Source: Aldrovandia affinis
Lineage: Eukaryota; Chordata; Actinopteri; Notacanthiformes; Halosauridae
DNA length: 64,000 bases
Direction: 5' to 3'
Assembly (NCBI GenBank): GCA_029706075.1
Contig: JAINUG010000525.1
Location: 1-64,000 of the forward strand
The notes beneath the pieces are model-generated. The model searched no databases. It was not told the origin of the DNA and was given only the letters and a program-made list of their open reading frames with translations. The first letter of the stretch is position 1. Every line of letters starts with the position of its first letter. Position numbers and translations under genes: made by a program. This document shows positions 39,051 to 57,511 of the stretch, piece by piece.

Positions 39051-39520
39051 TTAAATTTGGGTCTTGTGATTTTCTTCAGACACCGACAGATGGGAAACAG
39101 CCTTACAACACTGGACAGACCAGCACTGGATCCTCCATTTGGTGTGGAACTCCAGGTGGTAGAACGACCTTCCGCAATCTGTCAGGACCGCGGAATCACC
39201 TGCGATCTTCCGCAAGAGACTCAAAACCCACCTTTTCAGACTCCACTACCACTAAATTCTGTACATCTAGCTAATTGTCATCACCATCTGCTCAACAATT
39301 CTTCTCATTTAATAAAAAGAAATACAAAATGTAATAACCTTTTCCTTCCCAGTGTTACAGGTATGGTATGCAGCTGCCTACAATGATGTCTATCGCTGTA
39401 TTACTGCACTGATCTGTAGTGCAAACTAAGATTGTTCCTATCATGTATTAATGCACACCTTGTAAGTCGCTCTGGATAAGAGTGTCTGCTAAAAGCTTAA
39501 AATGTAAATGTAAAATGCAG
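39050..39520 (+). mobile_element. LINE 3' fragment, unit E
   Basis: Ends with TTGTAAGTCGCTCTGGATAA, GTCTGCTAAAAGC and AAATGTAAATGTAAAATG. Present here and in A and C. Confidence 0.6.
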
Positions 39521-39775
39521 GTTACATCCAGCACTAACCCAAATCCAAAAGCATCAACACAACAGTCCACTGAGTGTCAATTACTCACAAAAATGACTTG
39601 GCGCTTCAATAAAACCTTCCAGTACAGGTATGTGTAACAACAATTAAAACTCACACTGAAACAAGGGACAGTTGTCAAATAAGAGTGATTTTATGACTCA
39701 TGAGTTTGATTCATTTATTTATTTGATTTTCTTCTTAACAGTAATTCATTAGGACATACAGGTTTACTTTTACAG

Positions 39776-39871
39776 GGACAGCATATGATTTTCAACATGG
39801 ATGTCAGCGCATCCACTATTTAGTACCAGATTCAGCTCAGAGGCTCAGTTTCATCTGTAGTCTCTGAGCAG
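39776..39871 (+). pseudogene. + strand micro-exon with nonsense change, unit E
   Basis: ATG at 39797 and the donor CAG|GTAAG are kept, but the ninth codon TTG is TAG. The other difference from C (TCC to TCA) is silent. Confidence 0.45.
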
Positions 39872-40378
39872 GTAAGAAAAATACAACAATTTAAAACAAC
39901 AAAACAATGTTCAAACAAATTGATTGAAAACTGGAAATGATTTCAGCATTAAACTTCACAGAGAAAATAATAACCTTTAATAGTCAAACAAATATAGTTT
40001 GTGTTACTACACATGCTGATGTTACTCATTAAAAACAAATGAGACAGACTGAGATAAAATATTACCTTTATTTTACTCTTTACTGAAGACAAATCTGAAT
40101 AGAAAACATATTTCAGAACTTCAAGCTAATAACAGCCTTTATGTCCAAGTCAACACAATTGGGTAAGCCTGCGCTGTAGAACAGGGGCTCCCACATGGGT
40201 CTCTGAAGGAGCCTCAGGGGGTCCCTCATCAAATGGAAAACATTTCCCCTTTTAAGAACCTTTTGATTAGTTTTACACATTTCATTCATGTAAACATTTC
40301 AAAACAATAAATCTGGTCTCACAACCGTGGTAATATTTTATCATTTAAATTACATTGGTATATATATATATATATATA

Positions 40379-41364
40379 TACACCAATCAACCACAACAGT
40401 AAAACCACTGACAGGTGAAGTGAATAACATTGATCATCTCGTTACAATGGCACCTGTCAAGGGGTGGGATATATTGGGCAGCAAGTGAACAGTCAGTTCT
40501 TGAAGTTAATGTGTTGGAAGCAGGAAAAATGGGCAAGCGTAAGGATCTGAGCGACTTTGACAAGGGCCAAATTGTGATGGCTAGACGACTGGGTCAGACC
40601 ACTCCAAAACGGCAGGTCTTGTGGGGTGTTGCTGGTATGCAGTGGTTAGTACCTACCAAAAGTGGTCCAAGGAAGGACAACCGGTGAACCGGCGACAGGG
40701 TCATGGGCGCCCAAGGCTCATTGATGCGCATGGGGATCGAAGGCTAGTCCGTCTGGTCCGATCCCACAGAAGAGCTACTGTAGCACAAATTGCTGAAAAA
40801 GTTAATGCTGGCTATGATAGAAAGGTGTCAGAACACACAGTGCCTCGCAGCTTGCTGCGTATGGGGCTGCGTAGCCGCAGACCGGTCAGAATGCCCATGC
40901 TGACCCCTGTCCACCGCCGAAAGCGCCTACAATGGGCACGTGAGCATCAGAACTGGACAATGGAGCAATGGAAGAAGGTGGGCTGGTCTGATTAATCACG
41001 TTTTCTTTTACATCATGTGGATGGCCGGGTGCGTGTGCTTCGTTTACCTGGGGAAGAGATGTCATGTTTGAGGAACATGACAAAGTGTTCAAGGTGTTGA
41101 CTTGGCCTCCAAATTCCCCAGATCTCAATCCGATTGAGCATCTGTGGGATGTGCTGGGCCAACAAGTCCGATCCATGGAGGCATCACCTCGCAACTTACA
41201 GGACTTAAAGGATCTGCTGCTAACGTATTGGTGCCAGATACCACAGGACACCTTCAGAAGTCTTGTGGAGTCCATGTCTCGACGGGTCAGAGCTGTTTTG
41301 GTGGCATGAGGGGGACCTACACAATATTAGGCAGGTGGTTTTAATGTTGTGGCTGATCGGTGTA
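40379..41364 (+). mobile_element. Tc1/mariner element, decayed, unit E
   Basis: Sister copy of 32236-33214 at the matching place in the unit, so the insertion predates the D/E split. It keeps a longer N-terminal transposase piece ([20 protein letters not shown], about 40690 onward) and the PPNSPDLNPIEHLWDVL catalytic block. The middle is deleted and frames are broken. Confidence 0.9.
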
Positions 41365-42015
41365 TATACAGTATATATATATATTGCTCTATATACACTG
41401 ATATACACTACCGGTCAAAAGTTTTAGAACACCCCCATTTTCCAGTTTTTGACCTTGACCTTGAAAAACATATTTGATTCCCCAAACAATATGTAGTATG
41501 TTTTCTTTGCTGGCAACAGGCAGTTGGTACAATTGGAAAAGTTAAACATTACAACAATTTAGCAATTGTGAAACATCGATGGGTATTTTCAAACCGCTGT
41601 TGTTCAGTACTGGAATCTGTTGGTACACTACTTAATCTACAGTATATCCCTGATGATAACTAGTTTGAAAGCATGGCATTTTTAGGCTAACGTTATTGCC
41701 TACATTGACAATTCACAAAATTATATTATGTGATGAAGTTATTGTGCAGTAACTGAGTAATGCCCTGAGTCTGGAAAGAGGGATTTTTTCACATACACGT
41801 GACACAGCTGCTTGCACAATCCCTGTTCACACTGTACTGCCTGTGTTCAACCTTTTAAACACTCTAATATATCATTATATTCTATATAGACATGTAAATC
41901 ATAATATCACGTAGACAATTAAATACATATTTGGGTCAGAAAATGAAGAAACAACATTTTAAGACTTTGAAAGCAGTCTGCCTGTGCCAGAAGCACAGGA
42001 AGTGATGCTCTCTGG

Positions 42016-42943
42016 TGTAACAGATTAGATGATTCCCTTACCATGAGCGGGAATTGCAGTAGGACCGCCCCTTGTGCCCTCTAGGTCTGGGCAAGAGACC
42101 CCTTTACTCTGCCCAGTCGTTACATGAGGTTGCCGGGGTAGGTACTGAAATGTTAAGCACCTGTTGTTTTATATTAATTAATGTGGCGAATGTAAGATTT
42201 TAACTTTTTATTGTTTATATAATTATTGCGTACTGTTTGTTTAATATTTTGGAGACCTGTAATATGGTTTATGATAATTATTTCGATTTCATTTAGTGAC
42301 GTTAGCCATTCGAAGGTTAGCTAGCTAGCCAGCAGGCTATTGCTAGGCTAATCCGAGGTGTACGATTTTAACTTTTTATTGTTTATATAATTATTGTGTA
42401 CTGTTTGTTTAATATTCTGGAGACCTGTAATATGGTTTATGATAATTATTTTGATTTCATTTGGTGACGTTAGCCATTTGAAAGTTAGCTAGCTAGCCAG
42501 CAGGCTATTGCTAGGCTAATCCTTTATTGTGTACTGTTTGTTTAATATTCTGGAGACCTGTAATATGGTTTATGATAATTTGAAAGTTAGCTAGCTAGCC
42601 AGCAGGCTATTGCTAGGCTAATCCTTCTTTTCTTTGTTAGCCACGCAACGTGTATGAAGAACTGCGCAAGAGACGTATGGGTCCTCATAATGTTCATCTG
42701 TTACCAGGTACAGTGTTTGTGTAATGTACAATGTATTGTTTTTATATGAAGCCCAGTTGGTACATGAGGTTGCCGGGCCACGCAACGTGTATGAAGAGCT
42801 GCTCACGAGACGTATGGGACCTGATAATGTTCATCTGTTACCAGATTGTGGAGTCCCGACAATAAATGGCTGAGAGCCAAAGACAGCAGCGACTGGACAT
42901 CATTGACTTAAACACAACGCAGAGCAGAGTACTACCCGCTACA
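42016..42943 (+). mobile_element. Solo LTR, unit E, expanded to 928 bp
   Basis: Same ends (TGTAACAGAT, CGCTACA) and CTGG duplication (42012-42015, 42944-42947) as the 521-bp copy in D. The extra ~407 bp come from internal tandem copies: the block with TAGCTAGCTAGCCAGCAGGC occurs three times (ending near 42354, 42522, 42624), and the CCACGCAACGTGTATGAAGA block twice (42641, 42778). Confidence 0.85.
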
Positions 42944-43238
42944 CTGGCACAAGTTCTGGGCAGCTCAGCGCGTTGGCAGCAGAGTAAGAAGGAGAGGCTG
43001 CTGTTTCTCCCACGTCAGATTCAATTAGATCACTTATTCAATTGTGTTGCAAACTGGGTACAATTGTATGTTTTTTTACCTGAATGAATTCTCCAGTTCC
43101 TGTTCAAACTGTATTTTTATTAAAGCACTTCCCTCAATTCATACATCTGTAGGGCTATTCACTTGTATGAATTTTCAGGTGGTGATTTAAATTAGACTTC
43201 TGATTAAAACACTTCCCACATTCAGTACATGTGTAGGG

Positions 43239-44639
43239 CTATTTACCTGTGTGAATCATCTTGTGTTTTTTTAAAGTAGACTGCTGATTAAAACACTTCC
43301 CACATTCAGTACAGGTGAAGGGCTTTTCACCTGTATGAATTCTCAGATGGTACTTTAAATGACTGTCTTGGTTAAAACACTTCCCACACTGAGTACATTT
43401 GTAGGGCTTTTCACCTGTATGAATTCTCAGATGGTACTTTAAATGACTGTCTTGGCTAAAACACTTCTCACACTGAGTACATTTATAGGGCTTTTCACCT
43501 GTGTGAATCATCTTGTGTCTTTTTAAATAAGACTGCTGACTAAAACACTTCCCACATTCAGTACATTTGTAGGGCTTTTCACCTGTATGAATTTTCAAGT
43601 GGGTATTTAACTGACATGCTTGGTTAAAACACTTCTCACACTGAGTACATTTATAGGGCTTTTCACTTGCATGAATTTTCAAGTGGGTATTTAAATTAGA
43701 TTGCCGATTAAAACACTTCCCACACTGAGTACATTTGCAGGGCTTTTCACCTGTATGAGTCATTTGGTGTTTAATTAAACTGCGTGTAAACTTAAAACAG
43801 TCTCCACAGTCAGTACATTTGTAGGGCTTTTCACCTGCATGAATTTTCAAGTGGATACTTAAATAAGATTGCCGATTAAACCACTTCTCACACTGTGTGC
43901 ATTTCAAATGCTTTTCACCTGCATGAGTCATTTGGTGTTTAATTAAACTGCATGCACAGTTAAAACAGTCTCCACAGTCAGTACAGTTGTAGGGCTTTTC
44001 ACCTGTGTGAATTTTCTTGTGCTGATTTAAATTAGATTTCTGGTAAAAACACTTCCCACCCTCTGTACATGTGTAGGGCTTTTCAACTGTATGAATTCTC
44101 AAGCGGTCATTTAAATTAGATTGCTTATTGATATTCATGGGCTCACTAACTAAACTTTCACTGGATTCACACTTCATTCGATCAGATTTAATAGCAACAC
44201 CCTTAATGTCCTGCAAGTCGTTGTCCGGTTCAGCTTTAAGGTAGCCTCCATCATCAGTCTCTGTTTTGATCTGGTCAGGATGCAGGTGGGGTACATATCC
44301 CAGCTCTGTGCTGTCAAGGCTCTCTGTCTTAATAAGATCCCCAGTGTGGGTGGAGCCCAGATCACTTTCTGTTTTTATCAGTGATGTGTGTGTGTGGTGT
44401 AGATCACTGACCCCGCTGTGTGCTGTAACACACTCTGGCTCCAGTGTGTTGAGACCTGGAGCAGCACACTCTGTCTCTGACTGTGCCATGTGGACAGAAT
44501 CCAGTCCACGGAGTTCCTCTTGTTTCTGTCTGATGCTGTGCTGCTCAATGAGCTCTGGTAGTGTTGTCTCAGTGTCCTGTCTCAGACAGACTGCTGCCTG
44601 CATCACACTGCTGCTCAAAGCTATGCAGAAGTGCAGCTC
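43239..44639 (-). CDS. ZNF E: intact C2H2 zinc-finger protein (9 canonical fingers)
   Basis: Probable nuclear DNA-binding regulator, sister of ZNF D. The exon starts at 44639 after the shared acceptor; the first ATG in frame is about 44603, leaving ~454 residues. The acidic N-terminus has LIKTES, LIKTES, QIKTET and YLKAE SUMO-type motifs. After a half finger and a CTEGG degenerate finger come nine canonical fingers. Two of them (helices RQSNLNTH and a second QDSHLKYH) have no counterpart in D. The frame ends at HTGK plus TAG; here the linker AAG codon became TAG independently of the stop used in B and D. One more complete finger plus the ancestral HTSE stop lie just beyond (43156-43238). The promoter region is separated from its upstream flank by a transposon at 45228. 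Confidence 0.85.
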   Translation of the reverse strand, partial: ELHFCIALSSSVMQAAVCLRQDTETTLPELIEQHSIRQKQEELRGLDSVHMAQSETECAAPGLNTLEPECVTAHSGVSDLHHTHTSLIKTESDLGSTHTGDLIKTESLDSTELGYVPHLHPDQIKTETDDGGYLKAEPDNDLQDIKGVAIKSDRMKCESSESLVSEPMNINKQSNLNDRLRIHTVEKPYTCTEGGKCFYQKSNLNQHKKIHTGEKPYNCTDCGDCFNCACSLIKHQMTHAGEKHLKCTQCEKWFNRQSYLSIHLKIHAGEKPYKCTDCGDCFKFTRSLIKHQMTHTGEKPCKCTQCGKCFNRQSNLNTHLKIHASEKPYKCTQCEKCFNQACQLNTHLKIHTGEKPYKCTECGKCFSQQSYLKRHKMIHTGEKPYKCTQCEKCFSQDSHLKYHLRIHTGEKPYKCTQCGKCFNQDSHLKYHLRIHTGEKPFTCTECGKCFNQQSTLKKHKMIHTGK

Positions 44640-45087
44640 CTGCAGGGAAACAGCAGAAGGGATTTAGCCTGAATCAAACTGGTCCTACTGCATCAGAGGA
44701 GAGAAGTGTGTTGACACACACATGCATCACTGCTATAAACTTTTTTCAGATTTCAGTGGGCAAATTGGGCAATATTCAAAGAAAAGTCAACAAATCAGCA
44801 TGTATAAATGACTGTAAATGATTAAAATAGTTTAGCATGAGCCTTGATCCATATGATAGCTCACATGACATGGATAATTACCCAGTATCTCGTCTTATTG
44901 ATTAGTGTGCAGCAGTCTTTAGCGAACATTACCTAGTTAGCAAACCGTGCCAAGTTTGGCGATAGAATGCCTGTTCTATATTGATATTATTTTACACACT
45001 ATGGGTTCTGTCAACGACGTTTCCAGCCACAACTTGTGAGTATCAAACCAAACGTGTATCAGTAAACTAGTTCGTTAATTAACTTAC

Positions 45088-45200
45088 CAGTGATGGACTG
45101 ATCAAACGTAAAGTCGCGTATGTTTAAAAAGTGTATCGTCTAGCTTGATACGCAATTAACGTTTGAGTACGCGAGTGCCTACTGGCGTACCACTTAAGTG
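45088..45200 (-). promoter_or_regulatory. 5' non-coding exon and presumed promoter of ZNF E
   Basis: Exon ends at 45088 with CACTG|GTAAGT. The TATA-rich stretch just upstream (45210-45227) is cut by the inserted element at 45228, so upstream control sequence is moved about 1 kb away. Confidence 0.5.
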
Positions 45201-45227
45201 CACCCCTGTATATACATATATATATAT

Positions 45228-46289
45228 GGGTCATTCCACGAATCCGGTCCGATTTTGACTTTTTTACCACTTTTTTGATTTTCATATTTTTTACCAAGAG
45301 GTATTACTTTTCTGAACACTCCACAAGATTAAGAACATATTTAACTTCCAGAAAAATATATTTTCCCATCTCAGGCATGAAATCCCTATTATTATTGGTC
45401 ATTATTGTATGATATGGGCACCACTATTCTTCAACCCCGTTATGGACACTCTGGAAGCTCTCTGAATAAGATTACAACATGTATGTGGGATAAGAATGTT
45501 GAAAAAGTTCAATAATTCACTTAACTAATTGGATAACTTCAAAACCAGTGTTAAAATCACAACCCTGTCACAATCTCACAACCCCGTTACGATCAAACAT
45601 GTAACGGGGTTGAGTGTAACGGGGTTGAGATTTTTGCACAAAATGGCTGCTACTCCACATGTGGTGAATACCAGGAGAGCACACATGGCATGCATGAGAT
45701 TAAGAAATCATCTATATTTTTTAAATAAAAAAGATCATTTTCACAAGTAATAGTTTTCTATCTTTTTTTCATGTGACGGTGTTGAGTCATTATGCTTGAC
45801 TACCATAATATTACAAGATAAATGACTCAAAATATAGTAAAATAAGGTAGCTACTTGCCTGTTTCTGATGTTATGTTTTTCAAAAGACTTCAATGTTGTC
45901 ACTTCCTGTTGTACATGTTTATAGGGATCGAACCATTATTTTTGTGGGGGGAGAATGCTCCATGTAACGGGGTTGAGGGGTTACTGAGGTACAGATGTTT
46001 ATGTTCATAGAAAAAAGTATGGACTTTTTACTAATTTTGTTCGTCACATCCCAAATTCATTTTCATGGAAGGCCACGAGGGACATGTCAAAATACATGGT
46101 GTCAACTGAAAAAAACAACATAATGCATAATTTAAAAATAACATTTATGCAATGTTTTTACACTTTATTAAAGGGGACATTTCAACTGAAATAAAAAGCT
46201 TTTCAAAATACATGTTGGTGACTGAATAGATAAAAGACACTTAAAAACATCAGAGGGACTCAAATCGGACCGGATTGGTGGAATGACTC
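45228..46289. mobile_element. Terminal-inverted-repeat element, 1,062 bp, unit E only
   Basis: Ends GGGTCATTCCACGAATCCGG and, on the minus strand, GAGTCATTCCACCAATCCGG; the similarity continues through TCCGATTT. It lies in an AT/TA microsatellite, so the duplication (TA or ATAT) cannot be fixed. The motif GTAACGGGGTTGA appears several times in both orientations (near 45434, 45590, 45600, 45614, 45964). No transposase frame is visible. Absent from B, C and D. Superfamily not assigned. Confidence 0.8.
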
Positions 46290-46449
46290 ATATGCTGTAA
46301 ATATATGCAAAAACGAAGCACAATTGACAGCTGAGCAGAATCGAGTAGTTATCTAAACTAATATCTGGTTAAATTTATATATATATATAAACGGACAACC
46401 TGTGTAAGAGCGGCAGTGGAGAGTTCTGCAGCCGAGTTGCATTTGCTGC

Positions 46450-46640
46450 ACTGTAGTATAATGGTGAAGGAACTGGACTTGTAACGCAAAAGTTCCCGGT
46501 TAGATTCCCAGTTGGGGCTTTGCCATTGCACCCTTGAGCAAGGTAGATATCCCCAGTTGCTTCAGTAAATATCCAGCCGTATAAATGGATGTAGGTAAAT
46601 GCATTTAAACGGCGTAAATCGCTCTGGAATATGTTAATGG
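46450..46640 (+). mobile_element. Old tRNA-derived SINE, unit E
   Basis: Orthologous to the SINE at 36803, with B-box region GGTTAGATTCC. Confidence 0.6.
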
Positions 46641-47549
46641 ATCGGTAAATCAGGCCCAGATGAGAGGCTCGTGTGCTACAGGAGGATCCTGCTAGCGCGA
46701 AACAAAACTAGCCACCACCACTACTTATTTTTTTAAACATACCCTTATTCGCTCGTGTTATGTTCCGCTTCCTCGGTTTGATTCTCCAATGACCTTTTTC
46801 AATCTGACGCAATTCTCGTTCTTTTTTATTTATTTGTTTGAATGAGCAAACTGCTAACCCGAAATTCTTCTTCTTCTTGTAGAGGTAATGGCAGAGATTA
46901 AACGCTGCTAAGCACTTTGCTGCCACCTGCAGGCCAGATGGACTCACACTGAAAAGAGATTCAATAGTACAGTAATTCTGATGTAGGTGTGAAGGGGCTA
47001 CGTCAAGACCACATACCTTTAGTATTGTTTTTGTACATATTAGTTTTTCTCTTAGTTTGTTGGCTGTACATAATTCCCTTTTGATTGTCTTTTTTAATGT
47101 TTTTTTAATAATCATTATTGCTGATTCCCATGGTTTGTTTCTGTATTTTTTGTCTTGTGTGCCTTGCGATAGCCTAATGCTGCCTGACGCCTTCTTCTCC
47201 TCTCAGGGATCAATAAAGTATATATTTATCTATCGATCCATCTATCTATCACTAACCCAAATCCAAGAGTTCGTACCTGGGCCTCCCAAAACATCAACAA
47301 TAGCTTAGTTTCGATTACTCAAAAAAATTAGCCATTCATATAGCTATTTTAGGCGTTACACTTTTACGGCTCGATTCCTTAATACATGGGGTTGATTACC
47401 AACTAATAATTCAAAGTGCAGCCCTCAAGTTTTTGAGCACTTTATGATGAAGGAAAGCTCGCGTCCGATTGAAAATGAATGGCTTCGAAATCGAGGTTCG
47501 TCCCGGAAGTTGCCCGAGTGCGTTCTCCACTTTCCGGCGTGTTCCGGTG

Positions 47550-48228
47550 TATATAGTCAAGTCAAAGGCCAGAGTCAAAGTGTTTTATTTATCAAGTGCA
47601 CAGTATAACACAAGGTCATTCTGAACAATGAAATTCTTGGGACATGGCAAGCAACAACTAAGTATTAACAATAGCAGAAATATACATACATATACAAAAC
47701 AGAAAAACAGTAAACATTTGTAGCAGTAATTAAGAATAGGAGTTTTAAATATGTAAATATGTAAATATAAAGTGAGAAGTGCCGATGGATATGTGCATTA
47801 AAATTGAGGTGATGTACATTTAATGTACATACAAAGTGATTAGAGTACACATTGGGGTGATGATGTGATCAATGTGAACACTGAGATTACTGTTGCTGGT
47901 TGAGAAGCCTGATGGCCTGGGGGAAAAAACTGTTAGTTAGTCTGGTAGTCCATGCCCGGATGCTGCGGTAACGTCTACCAGACGGCAGCAGCGAGAACAG
48001 TCCATAGCCTGGGTGGCTGTAGTCTTTTGTGATATTCCGTGCTTTCCTAAGGCATCGTGTGTGGTAGATACCTTGCACGGAGGGGAGGTGGCACCCAATG
48101 ATGCGCTCCGCTGTCTTCACCACCCTTTGGAGGGCCTTGCGACCAGCAGCAAAGCAGCTGCCATACCAGGTAGTAATGCAGCCAGTGAGAATGCTCTCAA
48201 TAGTGCACCTGTAGAAATTGTTTGAGTT
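47550..48228 (-). mobile_element. LINE (L2/CR1-like) 3' fragment
   Basis: On the minus strand a C-terminal frame reads FYRCTIES-type, then KTAERIIGCHLPSVQGIY, RKARNITKDYSHP and LPSGRRYRSIRA before a stop near 47887, followed by a 3' UTR and tail with AATAAAACACTTTGACTC. It is the same clade as the LINE at 11165 but a different subfamily. Confidence 0.8.
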
Positions 48229-48477
48229 TTGATGGGGGTTTAAATGGGGGTTATGCGCAACAGACTTTCGTGTTTTGCCAAACGGTGCTGGCCATTTCCG
48301 GTAGACGAGATAATGGCACTGTTCTATACAAGATGCTTACAGGAGCTGCCCAAAATTTGTATATCCGATGTGCATCGGATATGCAAGTCGACATCTACAT
48401 CTACATCTACGGCCTATGAGCAAAATGGACAAGGGGTTTAAGCTATACCCTTCCTCCTATGTCCATGACTATGAGGG

Positions 48478-48676
48478 TACTAATGACAGTACCTGTGCCT
48501 GCTGTCTATTACCTAGCATTAGCATTAGCTAGCTAGTACTAACAACATGTTTTAAAAGTACCCGTGCCTGCTGTCTAATACTTAGCGTTAGTGTTAGCTA
48601 GCTAGTACTAATGACAATTTTTAAGTACCTGTGCCTACGGTCTATTACCTAGCGTTAGCATTAGTTGGTCGGTTGC
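48478..48676. repeat. Minisatellite, about 3 copies of ~65 bp
   Basis: Three tandem blocks containing GTACCTGTGCCTGCTGTCTA, TTACCTAGCATTAGCATTAG and GCTAGCTAGTACTAA, with 5-10 differences each. Confidence 0.75.
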
Positions 48677-49194
48677 TCAATAACAGTTACCTATGTAGAT
48701 CTTTATGTTGTCTTCCTCATTTTTCACCAGTGTCAAACAGAGACAGGATGACTGGCGATGTTCGCATCAGGGCAGCCTGTCACAGGTTTATGCGAAAGAG
48801 CGAGAAGCCCCACAGCCTGAGAGTAGGGATGGTTCACATAAGGTTGATCTGTTCGCGTTCACCACCAGTTCCAGTTCAAGGATGGTAACGCTATGTCAAA
48901 CTTCTCAAGGTATAAAGGCTAATCTGGCAATACGATCAGGACCCTCTTGACTATCTAATCGGCATGATTTAGTGAGTAGGCCGGTTTTCCGGTTTGATCA
49001 TGTGATGCTCGACATATACGCATTGCAAACATAGTCACACTCCCGTACAAGGGGACCCTCCCGTATCTGCTCCCCATTTACAACCAGAAACGCAGCTCAT
49101 TAAATGAGTAACTTCATTGCATTTTTCTATAATTTTTCAAATACGCACTGTCCACCTCAGTTTTTCATCCATCCATCCATATATGTGCCCACGA
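48677..49194. other. Unassigned stretch
   Basis: I see no gene, element end or long repeat here beyond a short CATC run at 49167. Confidence 0.5.
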
Positions 49195-49557
49195 ACTGAA
49201 TAGACTCGAATGTACACAAGCTGATTGTACAAGGTTACCACCAGAGGGTCTGTTGGGCACCTTGTTCTTAAAATACCATACTTGGGTAAGATAAGACTCT
49301 CAACGAAAGATGGCTGAATAGTTAAGAGACATTGAAAGGTCATCAACAATCAAACAAACAATAGGTAATCACATTTTAATCACAGATGTCAAGAAATATG
49401 TAACTACATAGCAATTGTGATTTCTCTCAATTATGTATGGTCTCAAATATTACACTGCAATTATTTCAAGACCACTTTTCTGAGAAGTCCTTCCCAACTG
49501 AACAAAACATTTGTCAGGGTTTCTAGTGTGAACATTTCCCGAGAAAGCGGTTTCATT
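49195..49557 (-). repeat. Diverged 3'-flank homologous to units A-E (unit F)
   Basis: GAACTGAATAGACTC, GGTTACCACCAGAGGG, TAGCAATTGTGATTTCTCTC and GAGAAAGCGGTTTCAT match the left parts of the A-E units, and the match resumes at 50289 (TCTTCCCACAAGTCCATCAT) after an inserted LTR. It lacks the SINE that follows in A-E. So locus F shares its 3' flank with the array and predates those insertions. Confidence 0.75.
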
Positions 49558-49562
49558 AATTG

Positions 49563-50283
49563 TATCACGATTGGTACCGGAAAACCAGGCGCAGACCCAG
49601 AAATGCAATAATGTCCTTTTTGCGAAAACAACAGGCAATGGTCAAACAGGAGCAATCAGGGCAATACAGGCTTCCAAAGAGTGGTCGGGGACAGGCAAAG
49701 TTTGTTTCAGGCTTCAGCTGTGTCAGAGGCAGGCAAGACGTGGTCAATGGGCAGGCGGAGGTCGATAACAGGAAATCAGTCCAGGGAACACAGAGAGGAG
49801 CGGTGCTGGAACCACAAGGAGCATGAACAGGTGGGTCGGGAAGGAGACTGAGATACAGACGAATACGGGAGCACAAACAAAATCACGATGAAACAAAACA
49901 AGGGTAAACAAAGAAAGCGCTGGAAAGTTGCGAAAGCATAGGCAAAGCACAAAACAATCTGGCAATGAACATGGGAAAACGCACAGCTTATATACATTAG
50001 ACATAACGAGAAACAATCAGGAATTAACACGAATGCAGCTGACTGCAATCAGACACATGAGGAATAAGTGAAAACGATAATACAATGACGAGAATCTGGA
50101 AATGAACATGGGAAACAAACAGCCAACTACATCAGACACTGACGAGAAACAGGTGAAACTGATAATACAATGACGAGACTGGAAACAGGTCAGCGAAAGT
50201 AAAAACACGGACCGGACAATTAGGAAAACATGGAATAAACTACAAACACCTAATTACGGGGAACATGAACACGAGACGTGACA
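49563..50283 (-). mobile_element. Solo LTR inserted in the ZNF F 3' flank (721 bp)
   Basis: Ends TATCACG and CGTGACA are imperfect inverted repeats of TGTCACG. A 5-bp AATTG duplication (49558-49562 and 50284-50288) interrupts the unit sequence. On the minus strand it starts TGTCACGTCTCGTGTTC, like fish Gypsy-type LTRs. No interior. Confidence 0.7.
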
Positions 50284-50455
50284 AATTGTCTTCCCACAAG
50301 TCCATCATTTTGGATTTTTGGACGTTGGCACAAATCAATGTTATTTTGTTATGTATGGTTTTCCTCTTTTGTGAGTATGCTTGTAATAATGTAATAGTAA
50401 TATTTTCTAGTGAATCTCTTCCCACAATCAGTTATAGTATAGTTTTTCTCCAATA

Positions 50456-56980
<6,525 letters not shown>

Positions 56981-57066
56981 TATAGCTGTCGGAGGGAAGT
57001 TGACAGACTTCGTGACTGCAGCCTGTTGAGTTGCTGTGGCTATTTGGTGGACCGTTTTGTCGGCGC

Positions 57067-57187
57067 AGTGTTAATGTTTAACGAACGGAGGACATGGAAA
57101 CCCGTCTTTTAAGCGCAATGGCATATGTAGTGGGGAATTTGGTTCAAAAACAAGTGTTAATGTTTAACGAACGGAGGACATGGAAAC
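57067..57187. repeat. 33-bp direct repeat upstream of ZNF F
   Basis: GTGTTAATGTTTAACGAACG and GAGGACATGGAAAC occur at 57068 and again at 57153, 85 bp apart, about 90 bp before the ATG-containing exon. May be promoter duplication. Confidence 0.7.
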
Positions 57188-57324
57188 AGTGGCAGGAAGG
57201 GAAATGTAAACAGACGCAGACGGAGATAAGGCCAAGGATATGCCCCCCGCTCTTTCGAAAACAAGTTTTTCAGAAGCGGTGTAGAAATGCATGATTGGGG
57301 CTATGCAGTGTAATATATAATATA

Positions 57325-57467
57325 TGCCATTTAGCAGACGCTTTTATCCAAAGCGACTTACAGTAGTGAATGCATACATTTTTCAGTATATGTGGCCCTA
57401 GTGGGAATTGAACCCACAACCTAAGCGTTGCCAACACTATGCTCTACCAACTGAGCCACACAGAACA
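57325..57467 (-). mobile_element. tRNA-like SINE (family 3)
   Basis: Minus strand: GTGGCTCAGTTGGTAGAGCA (A box), GGTTCAATTCCCAC (B box), short body with ACTGTAAGTCGCTTTGGATA and GCGTCTGCTAAATGGC tail. This is the family whose pieces sit in units A-E. Here it has a complete tail. Confidence 0.8.
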
Positions 57468-57511
57468 CAGTGTAAATGCTAACAAACTGTTGTCAGAATC
57501 ACAATCACACT

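Larger units (their letters stand above)
37503..47170 (-). repeat. Segmental duplication unit E
   Basis: 9.7 kb. Sister of D by the shared Tc1, solo LTR and CATC retroposon, yet it keeps the LINE fragment that D lost. Enlarged by an expanded LTR and a 1,062-bp element in the ZNF promoter. Ends CTTGCGATAGCC (47163), the empty hAT target with one change. Confidence 0.85.

Noticed and set aside
48391..48412. CATCTA repeats resembling a short array
   Set aside because: Simple sequence of about four hexamers. There are no spacers, so not CRISPR-like.
57325..57467. Possible functional tRNA gene
   Set aside because: It has A and B boxes but is joined to a SINE body and tail, and the related pieces in the units are dispersed copies.
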